A DNA stretch of 64,000 bases from Cynocephalus volans. Its lineage: Eukaryota; Chordata; Mammalia; Dermoptera; Cynocephalidae. Location of the stretch: the NCBI RefSeq assembly GCF_027409185.1, contig NC_084466.1, forward strand, positions 69,670,501 through 69,734,500, given 5' to 3'. Below the pieces are notes generated by a model. The model was not told the DNA's origin, did not search any database, and saw only the letters and a program-made list of their open reading frames with translations. Shown piece by piece: positions 35,091-45,439 of the stretch. How positions within the stretch are numbered: position 1 is the stretch's first letter; each line of letters opens with the position of its first letter. The translations under genes and the position numbers were made by a program.

Positions 35091-36515
35091 GAACTAAATT
35101 AACAGCCACGACTCTGTCGTGACAACCAATTTATAAGCTTTACCATTCTAAATTCAGCTCTGTGTATCTCACCTCTTCTTGTAGTGCACTTAAAATTCTG
35201 TGCATCCATTTTCTGTGTACCAGAGTCATAGGTGGTCACTTTAGATGGCAAACTTCACATGGCAAAAGCCTTTTAACCTCAGCACGTGGTTGAGTAGAGC
35301 ACCTGGCGCTTCCTATGTACTGGCTGCAGTGACCTGAACAGCGTTCAGATTGACTTTATAGTAAGTTTAGAAATGTCAAGATTACAAGCAGATTTGCTGT
35401 GTTTTGCTCCTGTTAGTTTATCCAAAGGAATAAGAAAGGAAACTGATGCCTTGAATTGCCAAATTCAAACCCTTTTAGTAAAATAGGGGCTAAGTGGAAA
35501 AACCTGCCCTAGATGCCTTTGTGATACTTCATTATGCTCAGAGTAGGCACTTCATACATACCTGTTGGATGACTGTTGAATGACTCCAGTTACTCCAGCA
35601 GCTACAGCTTTAGTGAGTTCCTAGGAGCAGCTAGCCATATCTCTTACTGCTGGCTGCTGCAAGACATGTATGGTGGTGGCATGGCTGCTGGGTGATTGCA
35701 CAGGAGAAAGGCCAATCCCAAATACACACCTAGAAATTTAGTAAGAGAAGCTTAGCAGAGAACTGCATAAAACAGCAAATAGAAAGACTAAATACAGTTA
35801 ATGTAAATCTCATTCAGTGAGGTATGCTAATTAAAAACAAAACAAAACAAAGCTCATGTCTGGTTGCCTGAGCACTGACTCTGGCCTACAGATGAGTTTT
35901 GAACAAAAATTTTTATTTTAATCATTTTTTTGGTGGGGCCTATACAATCCTGTTTTCCACAGTTCCTAGCACCCCCTGTTATCTTTTCTTCAGTCATGTA
36001 CACAATGTGTGAAACTACTGAAGGTGGAAACCCCTGGCTTAGAGGAAGCAGAAACCAGAGAGACCTTTGGATGCCAGACTGGCCTAAAGTTAGAATGTAG
36101 TCTTTGAAATTGGTTTAACTGAGTTTTCAGAACTGATGGGTGTGTTATTTTATCTAAATTTTCTTAAGAGCTTTGTTTATTGCTACAGCCTGTAAAGACT
36201 TAAAAAAGAAGGGCTCGGGAGTAATTTTCCAGAGGACCTTACAGATGTGCATTTTTCCAATAATTAAGAATTGTTTATTGTGTGTTCTATGTACCAGCCT
36301 AGGTGCACAGGTGTATGACACCTCACGGAATTTGCAAAACCATGGGAGGCTCAGAGAGTAAGGACTTACTCAAGGGTACTCAAGTCACTGCTGCAGAGGA
36401 CAGACTCATGCCAAATGACTTCCTAACATATTGGGCACTGAAAAGAATGATAATAATTTTATAATCAATAAATGATCAGTCTGAAGAGAGGTCTGCTGCA
36501 AGATTATAATAAAAT
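35091..36515. other. Intergenic, mostly unrecognised
   Basis: A small MIR/L2-like tail lies at about 35530-35585 ('gctcagagtaggcacttcatacatacctgttgga'). Nothing else is supported. Confidence 0.45.
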
Positions 36516-36519
36516 AAAA

Positions 36520-36760
36520 ATAACGAACATTTATTGAGTGCCTACTATGTGCTGACATTAAGTGTTTACATGTATTAAATTGACTCACTTAATTCTCACA
36601 TCAGCTCTATAAGGTATTATTCTTATTTTACAGATGAAGAAAGTGAGGTTCAAAGAAGTTAAATAACTTGTTTGCCCAAGGGCACAGTTAATGAATGACT
36701 GAACCAGAATTTGAACCCAGGCAATCAGCTCTGAAGTTTATACCTTAGGTACATAAACTG
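36520..36760 (-). repeat. MIR SINE, minus strand
   Basis: Near full-length: 'cgaacatttattgagtgcctactatgtgct', 'ttacagatgaagaaagtgagg', 'gaatttgaacccaggcaatcagctctgaagt'. Confidence 0.92.
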
Positions 36761-37847
36761 TGTTTAAGCTATTTTTTTTTTGATGGGGGGTGGGGGTGGA
36801 TGTAGATGACAATAAATTAAACACTAGCCTGCATTTAAAATCCAATGAAATATTTCTGGTAAAAAGTCAATGATGGAATCTTTATTGTTATTTTTATTGA
36901 CGGCATTTTATTACTATATCATCGCGATATACAAATGTCAATTTCTTTGGAGAGCTATAGAACTATAAAATATTTTTTGAATCTAATTAGATGGAGACAG
37001 GCTTTATTTATTAGAGAAATAAGAAAAAAAAAAAAAACCCCACGGGATATGCAGCTCTCAGCAGAAGAACCACAGCTCCTCTTCCACAAAGCCACCCTCT
37101 GTTTCTATTCTACTGTCACTAAGTCCAGATGTTCTCATCCTCCTAGTGGATATTTTCCAGTGGGAACTTCTTGTTCAAGCAAATCAAAGCAGAGCAATGT
37201 TTTACGTAGGTTGGACTTTGGCTGTTGTGAGCCATTCCTTATAAAAGACATGCAGGGCAATTCTGTTGCTTTTGTGTTGTGTTCATCAATGCCTCCCCCT
37301 CATTCATTAAATTAAACTGCTTTTTGTATTTCAAAAAAAGAAAAAAAGATTCAAATTTCAAGTCTGGGATAGTACAGAAAATATTCCTCCTAAAATACTA
37401 GAGGAAGCAGGAACTTGCTACGGGTTCTCTGCTCACAGTTGTAAAAATGACATTATGACAAGGGTATTTTTCTTGACCTAGCTTTTAAAATAACAATTGA
37501 TTCTGAGGACTCATGTTATATTCATAAATAATGATTGTTGAAAGTTATATGAATAAAAAGAGTAATTTTAACTTAATTTCTATATATTTAAAATGTGGTT
37601 TAAGAGTAAAGGAAGCTTCTGGAGAAGAAAAAAGATGCCCCAGATTTCTAACACCACTTTTCATTCTTGGGTGTTCCCTTCCAGTGTATTACATCAGTGA
37701 GTAATTAATGGATATAAGGCAAGACACATGTATGGTACTAAAGTTCTATTACTTAGCTTAAGTTTTATGACCCATCCTGCAAGATGACTCGTAGGAAAAA
37801 GGAGGTCTTCCCCCCACAACTTTTAAAATGATTTTTAAGTACAATTA
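36761..37847. other. Intergenic, no recognised feature
   Basis: The open frame 36935-37315 (126 aa) spans an A14 tract and has no recognisable domain. I treat it as chance. Confidence 0.45.
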
Positions 37848-37968
37848 AGTAAATTGGGGAATTTGACTATTTTCTTGAGTTTGAGAGGGTGTGGTGACTG
37901 TTAAAACCAACAGTTTGTTGATTTTATGTAGAAGTTGTGCAGGCTGGCAAAGCAGAATATCTAAAAGT
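37848..37968 (+). repeat. Duplicated segment, copy A (probable source)
   Basis: 121 nt, about 92% identical to 38871-38991, with the first ~61 nt identical. Copy A lies in otherwise unremarkable sequence. Confidence 0.93.
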
Positions 37969-38374
37969 ATTAAAAAAGCAAAGCTGGTAAGAAATAGCTG
38001 CAGCAGGCCTAGGGATTGAATGTGAGTTTTGGATGGGCTAGGAGCCACCCTGAGGTGGTATCTCTACGGTTGGTGGTGGTGTGCCAAGAATATGACATGC
38101 AAACAGAGATGAGGACGGTGACAAAATCCAGCTGGAATAAGCTGAGCCTTGAAACAAGTGTGTAGGATTGCTTATCTATGTAGAAGTAGCTGCAAGTTCA
38201 TATACAATTTGTATTTAAAGTGTTCTAGGATGTTAAATAAGTAACTTTTCAATGTTCGCACAATAAATCAAAACCAGTGTTTGTATTTCTAAATATTAAA
38301 GTTAAATGGGTTTAAGTTGGGCATTGGAAGGCTAACTCCAAAGACACTGGTCTGCTTGGCATCTGCCATCAGGG

Positions 38375-38450
38375 CACTGGTGTACGTAATCCTAGCTAAC
38401 ATTTGTTGAGGCCTTGCTATGTGCAAGGCACTGGTGAAGGTATGTGATGT
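38375..38450 (-). repeat. MIR, minus strand, left half split by L1
   Basis: 'cctagctaacatttgttgaggccttgctatgtgcaaggcactgg' opens a reversed MIR that resumes at about 39150 after an L1. Confidence 0.8.
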
Positions 38451-38454
38451 ATCT

Positions 38455-39150
38455 TAAATCCTTTATCTTTATTTTTATTGTGGTAGAAAGTGCATAAAAC
38501 TTACCTTCTTAACCATTTCTAAAAGTACAGTTCAGTGGCATTAAATGCATTCATGTCGTTGTGCAGCCAATCTCCAGAACTTTTTCATCTTTCAAAACTG
38601 AAACTCTATATCCATAAATTTCCCCATCCCTCCTCCTCCTAGCCCCTGGCAACCAACTTTCTACTTTGTCTCTATGAATTTGACTGCTCTAGATACCTCA
38701 TACAGTATTTGTCCTTTTTTGACTGGATTATTTATTATATACATATAATTTATCTATTTTTACTTTTGTTACCTGTGCTTTTGGTGCCATATCCGGGGAA
38801 TCATTGCCAAATCCAATGTCATGGAAGTTTTTCTCCTATGTTTTCTTCCAGCAGTTTTTATAGATTTAATAGTAAATTGGGGAATTTGACTATTTTCTTG
38901 AGTTTGAGAGGGTGTGGTGACTGTTAAAACCCAGGGTTGGTGATTTTATGTAGAAGTTGTGCTGGCTTGGCAAAGCAAAATGTCTAAAAGTCTTATGTTT
39001 AGGTGTCTGACCCATTTTGAGTTCATTTTTGTATATGGTGCATGGTAGGGGTACAACTTCATTATTTTGCGAAAGGATATCCAGTTTTTCCAACACCACT
39101 TGTTGAAGAGACTGTCCTTTTCCCATTAAATGATCTTGGCGTCCTCATCA
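38455..39150 (-). mobile_element. L1 (L1M-type) 3' fragment, minus strand, inserted in MIR
   Basis: 'tattgtggtagaaagtgcataaaac', 'acagttcagtggcattaaatgcattc', 'gcccctggcaaccaac', then antisense ORF2-end sequence ('ggtgtctgacccattttgagttcatttttgta'). It contains the duplicated block 38871-38991. Confidence 0.87.
38871..38991 (+). repeat. Duplicated segment, copy B, inserted in the L1
   Basis: Interrupts the L1 between 'cagtttttatag' and 'cttatgtttaggtg', replacing a few L1 bases. No target duplication, no A-tail; see copy A at 37848-37968. Confidence 0.93.
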
Positions 39151-39285
39151 AAAACTATTCAATCTTATCTCAACTTTGTGAGGTAGATGTCCTCAGATGA
39201 GGACGCTGACACCCAGAGAGTTTAAATAGCTGGCCGAAGGTCACAGTGAGTAAATGGTGGAGTCAAGATTATAACCCAAGTGAGA
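39151..39285 (-). repeat. MIR, minus strand, right half
   Basis: 'cagatgaggacgctgacacccagagagtttaaatagctggccgaaggtcacag' completes the MIR begun at 38375. Confidence 0.82.
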
Positions 39286-39289
39286 AACT

Positions 39290-39905
39290 TTTGTGCATCA
39301 AAGGATATAATCAATGGAGTAAATAGGCATCTCACAGAATGAGAGACAATATTTGCAGATCACACATCAGATAAAGGATTGTTATCCTGAATATATAAAG
39401 GACTCTTACAACTAACACAACGATAAAAAAAACCCACATACAATTCAATTCAAAAATGAGCAGAGGACTTGAACATACATTTCTCCAAACAAGATATACA
39501 AATGGCCTCTAAACACAAGATGCTCAACATCACTAATCATTAGGGAAATTCGGATCAAAACCGCAATAAGATACCACTTCACACCAATTAGGATTGCTAA
39601 TATAAAAACAAAACAAAACAGAAAATGAGTGCTGGGGAGGATATGGAGAAGTTAGAGCGCTTGTGCATTGTCGGTGGGAATGTAAAACGGTGAAGGCCCT
39701 GCGGAAAACGGTACGGCAGTTCCTCAAAAAATTAAACATAGAATCACCATATGATACGCTTCTGGTATATGCATAAGAGAATTGAAAGCAGAGATTCAAA
39801 TAGATATTTGTTCACCAATATTCTCAGCAGCATCATTCACTGTAGTCTGAGGTGGAAACAATCTAAGTATCTACTGACAGATGAACAGATAAACAAAATG
39901 TGGGA
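39290..39905 (+). mobile_element. Old L1 3' part, plus strand
   Basis: 'gcatcaaaggatataatcaatgg', 'caaatggcctctaaacacaagatgctcaacatcactaatcat' and 'gagtgctggggaggatatggagaa' are L1 ORF2-end sequence. Frames broken; ends just before another L1's 5' start. Confidence 0.87.
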
Positions 39906-39911
39906 CAGCAG

Positions 39912-42105
39912 CGTTACCAAGATGGCAAAATAGACGATTCTGGCATTGCTACTCTCGACGACCGATCGACTCACAACTATAACACAAAAGCTGTAAGTCC
40001 CTGTGATCACTGGAACTTGGGGGAAAAGGAGAGCACTGCTGAGTCTCTGAAGGTGTGAAAAGCCATGGCGAGTTGGAGGAGGCGTCACTGTGATCAGACC
40101 CAGCACCAGCCACTCACTGAGCAGCTGCAGCACATGGAGCAGCTGCCCAAAGATAAAAAGGCTGCAGCAGTGCCTTTGTGTGAAGCTACAGAGTCCGCAG
40201 GGGAGAAGGTATGGTTACTTATGGCCAAAAAAAAAAAAAAAAAAATCACATCAGACAGTACCATCCCATTTCCCAGGCCAGCAAAGCTGCTTGCAAGCTT
40301 CTTTGAGCCTGCATAGGAGGGAGGGGCCAGTGGGAGGAAGAAGTCATCCAGAGGGTTGGCGAGTCTTCACAGGGGTATTCATGTGACGTCTGCCCCATGG
40401 GAAACATTTGCAGTGCTAGGGAGGTAGGGGAGGTGGCAGGGGAATACTCTGCCAAGGGTGCTTTGGGAAGCGTCATAGGCAGCTGATCTTCCTTCTTACT
40501 GACACAGGCCCCACACAGTGGAGACTGGTCAGTGCAATAGAACGGCAGGGGGCATAGTTTGTGGGAAACATTTAATCCCAGGCCAGAATTTTCACAAAGC
40601 CCATTGGCATATTTGGTGACCCATACACTCCCAGAAGTGACTGAAAGGCTGACACTTAAAATCTGGTTCACACAAAAACTTTTTTCCCAGGCTGACAATC
40701 AACAGTAAGGCATCGATTTAGCTCAGGCACAGAGTTCAAGTTCCAGTCCCCACATAAAGTTTCCCCGAACCCAGGAATTAACGACAGAACAGCAAATTAA
40801 TTCCAGTATGGTTTTTAAATGGTGGAGGTTGCTAGCAATTCACCATATAATGAGGAAAAAAACGCAGATGAGTGACAAAGTTCTGACATTGAGCAGGAGG
40901 AAATGTCTAATGCCACCAAAGAAGACCTATAAATCATGGATGAGGTAGCTGTCTCCTCAAATGCCTAGGCAGCAGCATAAAGACACCAAGATTGAGAAAA
41001 AACAGAGAAATATGATACCACCAAAGGAAACCAACAAAGTGCCAGAAATGGACCCAGAAGAACAATGGGTTTTTGAAATGTCTGACAGAGAATTCAGAAT
41101 AGTCTTCTTAAAGATGTTCAGGGAGTCACAAGAAAATACAGAAAGTTAAATGATATTTGGAAAACAGTCTAGGAGCAGAACAAGAAAGGTAACAAAGAAA
41201 TATAACCAATTAAAGAAAAAACAAATAGAAATTCTAAAAATAAAGAATATCTTATCTAAATCAAAAAGCTCAATAGAAAGCCTCATCAGTAGGCTTGATC
41301 ATACAGAAGAAAGAATTGCAGCAATTATGGAACTCCTTTAAGGGAAATAACCTCCACATAATTGACATACCTGAAGGAAACAAAAAAGAAAGAGACCTAG
41401 ATAGCATATTTAAGGAAATAATGGCTGAATTTTTCCCAAATATGGAGAAAGATGACAGCATCTAGGTACAGGAAACTTAGAGGCCACCAGTCAAATTCAA
41501 TCCAAATAGGAACACCCTAAGGCACATCATAATCAAGTGATCAAAAACCCATCACAAAGAAATACTGAAAGCAGCAAGAGAAAAGAAACACATGATATTT
41601 GATGGAGCCCCAATATGCCTCTCAGCAGATTTCTTAGTAGAAACCCTACAGGCCTGAAGAGAATGGGGTGATATATTAAAAGTGCTGAAGGAAAAAGACT
41701 GTCAACCAAGAATTCTGTATTCAGGAAAACTAACCTGCAAATATGAAGGAGGAATTAAGTCTTTCCCAGACAAATAAAAGCTAAGGAAATTCATCAATAT
41801 TAGACCTGCCTTATAAGACAAGCTAAAAGGAGTTCTTCAGGCTGAAAGAAGATTACATGAAAGTGTAACAAGAAAACATTTGAAGGTATGAAACTCACTA
41901 GTAAAGTAAGTATACAGACAATCTCAGAATACTCCAATGTTGAATAAGCCACTTATATCCTTACTACATAGATTAAAGGACGAACCCAACAAGATAATAA
42001 CAAACTCAACAATCATATGAGAGGTAGGCAATATTAAAAGATGTAACTTAAAACAACAAAATGTCAAAAATTGCTGGGGGTGGGAGAATGACATCAAAGC
42101 CTATA
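39912..42105 (+). mobile_element. Old L1, plus strand: 5' UTR and ORF1 region
   Basis: Begins at the L1 start motif 'accaagatggcaaaatagacg'. ORF1-like frames follow: 40961-41149 reads KVPEMDPEEQ...EMSDREFRIVFLKMF, and 41150-41341 continues with coiled-coil-like sequence. Stops and shifts are many. It is interrupted at 42106 by the GNG10 retrocopy and resumes after it. Confidence 0.75.
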
Positions 42106-42110
42106 GTTAG

Positions 42111-43312
42111 TTTTTTTTTTTTTTTTTTTTTTTTTGATGAATTAAGCAGAAATTTTATTTCCAAGCTCTTCAAAGATTATTACAAACACAAAATATCTTT
42201 CTAAAAGTGTCCCAAATTAAATCAAAGGCACATCATCAAAGTAAAACACTTGTGACATGAAGAATTCTTTAGGTTGTAACATTTTCACACATTACTTTGT
42301 TTTTAACCATTTGCAATGTTCTGTATATAGGTCACATTTTAAACCTTTCTTAAGGGTGTGAAATAATCTAGTATTTTTTAAAGTACAACCACAGCTATAA
42401 AGAAAAAGAACTTAAGACAAAGATCAAATCTGCTTCATACATAAGATGGAGCAACCGAATACACAACATAATGTTAATCTTACCAAACAAGTTTGCTAAG
42501 AATCATCTCCCGTGTTTAGTGTTAAAAATGAAACAATCTTCTCATTTAGAAAAAATCAAAATATGGTTTGATTAGTAAAGCCTATTTCCCTCCCAATTTT
42601 ATACTTTCTTGTCCTCATTTAGTAATTGTATATTCATGAGAAAAGAACAAATTTTGTTGCTATAAAAATCTTAGGAACAACAAATTACAAATATTCACTT
42701 TTTTTAATAAACAAAATGTTTTCCTTCCTAAAATGTAAACATGCAGTAAATAAAACATACATGATATTCCAGGTATAGAAACATCAGTAACTCACTTATG
42801 AAAGAAATGTATTTTGGTACATTTGGTAGTAAGGTCTTTGTTTGTCCTAAGATAAAAGTACTTCACCAAGAGAACTAGGCCATTATTATTTAAAACTCTA
42901 CTCCTTCACCAAGTTTCCTTATGTGAGTGTAAAAACTCATCAATTTCTGTAGAATTTTGGCTATAGGACCAGGCCACAGGAAAGGTCTGAAATATCTACA
43001 AGTCATTTGGCTAGAGAAAAGTGTTTTCTTGAGACTTGGAGGCAGTCATTCATCACTTTGTGCTTAAAGGCATTCCTCAGCGAACTTCTTCCCAGTTTTC
43101 AGAATAAAGCACAGGATCTAGGCTCCCGGAAGGGGTTGCTTCCGGCTGGAACACCGACCAGCAGGGCATCCTTGCAGGCATTCTGCATGCAGTACTGTTG
43201 AAGCTCTGCTGCTGCCTGAGAGACCTTGATCCGCTCCACGCCGGCCTCCAGCTTGAGCTGCTCCACCAGGCGCTGCAGGGCGTTCACGCTGGCCCCGGAA
43301 GACATGGCGGCC
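42111..43312 (-). mobile_element. Processed retrocopy of GNG10 with A-tail
   Basis: Poly-T 42111-42135 is the A-tail of a minus-strand mRNA copy. AATAAA (minus strand, 42159-42154) lies ~20 nt before it, then a ~960-nt 3' UTR, the full CDS and only a few bases of 5' UTR. Near-matching gttagtttt flanks at 42106 and 43313 look like the target duplication. No introns, consistent with L1-mediated retrotransposition. It sits inside the old plus-strand L1. Confidence 0.92.
43099..43305 (-). CDS. GNG10: GNG10-like G-protein gamma subunit, intact retrocopy ORF
   Basis: 68 codons plus TGA, the same length as GNG10. It starts MSSGAS, is strongly similar throughout ([20 protein letters not shown]...), keeps the NPF near the C-terminus and ends in the CAAX box CALF. 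GNG10 normally ends CALL by my recollection, so the prenylation box has changed. G-gamma subunits pair with G-beta at the plasma membrane after prenylation. The frame is intact and even extends 15 codons upstream (to 43350) through the insertion flank. Whether it is transcribed is unknown, as retrocopies generally lack a promoter. Likely a young pseudogene, possibly a retrogene. Confidence 0.9.
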   Translation of the reverse strand: MSSGASVNALQRLVEQLKLEAGVERIKVSQAAAELQQYCMQNACKDALLVGVPAGSNPFREPRSCALF

Positions 43313-43331
43313 GTTAGTTTTGTTTTTTTTT

Positions 43332-44036
43332 CTTTTTTCTTAGGCATCAAAGTTGAGTTGCTTTTACTTTAAAATAGTCTGCTATAACTATAACATGTTT
43401 TTTGTAAGCATCATGGTAACCACACACAAAAACAGACATAAAAATAAATAGTGAGAAATCAAAATATACTGCTAAAAAAACCCCACGCAATCACAAAGGA
43501 AGACAATAAGATTGGAAAAAAGGAAAAAAGGACCTACAAATCAGGAAAAAAGTAACAAAATAGCAGTAATGAGTCCCTGTATATCAGTAAGAACTCTAAA
43601 CATTAATGGATTAAATCCCCCAATTAAAAGACACAGAGTCACTGAATGGATTATATAACAACAACCAACAATATGATGCCTACAAGAAACTCAGTTCACC
43701 TATAAGGACACACATCAACTGAAAGTGAAGGGGTGGAAAGATATTTCAAGCAAATAGAAATTTAAAAAGAGTAGGAGTAGCTATACTTATATCAGATAAA
43801 ATAGACTTTAAGCCAAGGAAAGTAAAAAATGATAAGGAAGGACATTATATAATGACAAAAGGATCAGTTCAATGAGAGGATACAACAATTCTAAATATAT
43901 ATGCACCCAACACTGGAGCACTCAGTTATATAAAGCAAATACTGCTAGACCTAATGAGAGAAAGTAGACCCCAACATAATAAAAGTTGGAGACTGTAATA
44001 TCCTACTCTCAGCAAAGGACAGATCATCCAAACAGA
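43332..44036 (+). mobile_element. Old L1, plus strand: ORF2 start region (continuation)
   Basis: 'gtaagaactctaaacattaatggattaaat', 'tgcctacaagaaactcagttcacc', 'gtaggagtagctatacttatatcagataaaatagac' and 'caattctaaatatatatgcacccaacactggagca' are the L1 endonuclease-coding region in order. Ends 'catccaaacagaaatt' and resumes at about 50061. Confidence 0.87.
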
Positions 44037-44190
44037 AATTATTATTATTATTTTAAAGTAAAAATCCATTGATATAAACTTTTTTTAATTTTTATTTTTT
44101 TATTCCAATATTTTCATTATACCATGTACACATTTGTTGTGGCCCTTTACCAATTTCTCACTAGTCCTCCTCCCCTTTCCCTTTCCCCAC

Positions 44191-44297
44191 CTCTGGTGGC
44201 TTCAGTTCCATTCTTTCCTTTTGAAAGTTCAATGAATTTTTGTGATTGCTATGTATTACTTTCTTTCTCTTTCTTTTTTTCTTTATTTGTTTATTTT
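44191..44297 (+). repeat. Duplicated L1 3'UTR segment, source copy
   Basis: Shares ~97 nt at about 95% identity with 45343-45439 (differing mainly by about ten extra bases in a pyrimidine run). Confidence 0.9.
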
Positions 44298-45204
44298 TTC
44301 TTTCACCTCCCACTTATGAGTGAGGACATATGGTATTTCTCTTTCTGTACCTGGCTTATTTCACTTAACATAGATTTCTCTAAGTTCATCCATGTTGCTG
44401 CAAATGGCAGAATTTCATTTTATTTTATGGCAGAGTAGAATTCCATTGAGTATATATGCTACATTTTCCTTATCCAGTCATCCGTTGAAGGATTAGGTTG
44501 GTTCCAACTCAGCTATTGCAAATAGAGCTGTGATAATCATGAGAGTGCAAGTATCCCTTTGACATGACGATTTCCATTCTTTTGGGTATACACCCAGCAG
44601 TGGAATTGTTGAATTGTATGGCAGTTCTATCTGTAGTTGTTTGAGTAACTTCCATACTGTTTTCCATAATGGCTGCACTAATTTACAGTCCCACCAACAG
44701 TGCAGGAGAGTTCCCCTTTGTTCACAGCCTCACCAGCATTTGTTATTCTTTGTCTTCTTGATGATGACCAGTTGAACTGGCGTGAGATGATGTGTCAATG
44801 TGGATATAACTTGTGTTTCCCTGATGCTGAGTAATGCTGAACATTTTTTCATGTGTCTGTTGATCATTTGTATATCTTCTTTTGAGAATGCCTATTCAGC
44901 TCCTTTGCCCATTTTTAAATTGGGTTACTTGTTTTATTTTTACTATTAAATTAGTTGAGTTCCTTGTATACTTCTGATACTAATCCCTGTTGGATAGCTT
45001 GGAAATTTTTCTCCCATTCTGTAGGTTGTCTTTTCACTCTGTTAACTGTTAAGCTTTTGCTGTGCAGAAGCTTTTTAGTTTGATATAATCCCATTTGTTT
45101 ATTTTTTCTTTTGTTGCCTGTGCTTTTGGGGTCTTGTTCATAAAATCTTTGCCAAGTCCTATTTCCTTAAGTGTTTCCCCTAAGTTTTCTTTTAGTATTT
45201 TTAT

Positions 45205-45255
45205 AGTTTTGGGGTCTTACATCTTTGGGGTTTTACATCTTTGGGGTCTTTAATC
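45205..45255 (+). repeat. Triplicated ~17-bp unit
   Basis: tttggggtcttacatc, tttggggttttacatc and tttggggtctttaatc follow one another, where an L1 normally has one copy. Confidence 0.88.
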
Positions 45256-45342
45256 TGTTTTGAATTGATTTTGGTATATGCTGAGAGGTAAAGGGCTAGT
45301 TTCATTTTTCTACATATGGACATCCAGTTTTCCCAGTACCAA

Positions 45343-45439
45343 CTCTGGTGGCTTCAGTTCCATTCTCTCCTTTTGAAAGTTCAATGAATTTTTGTGATTG
45401 CTATGTATTTCTTTCTTTTTTTCTTTATTTGTTTATTTT
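45343..45439 (+). repeat. Duplicated L1 3'UTR segment, inserted copy
   Basis: Sits in antisense ORF2 between 'cccagtacca' and 'gcagtcctttcccca', where the usual L1 short stretch is replaced. See 44191-44297. Confidence 0.9.

Noticed and set aside
36935-37315. 126-codon ORF
   Set aside because: Runs through a poly-A tract, no motif, no transcript-like context.
22876-41000. Exons of the genes that neighbour THSD1 in human (such as VPS36, CKAP2, NEK3)
   Set aside because: No translated segment resembles them. The downstream region in this window is repeat-rich and gene-free as far as I can read.
43306-43350. Longer GNG10-like protein of 83 residues
   Set aside because: The extra 15 codons come from insertion-site sequence (poly-T flank read as Lys-rich). 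The start at 43305 matches the parent protein.
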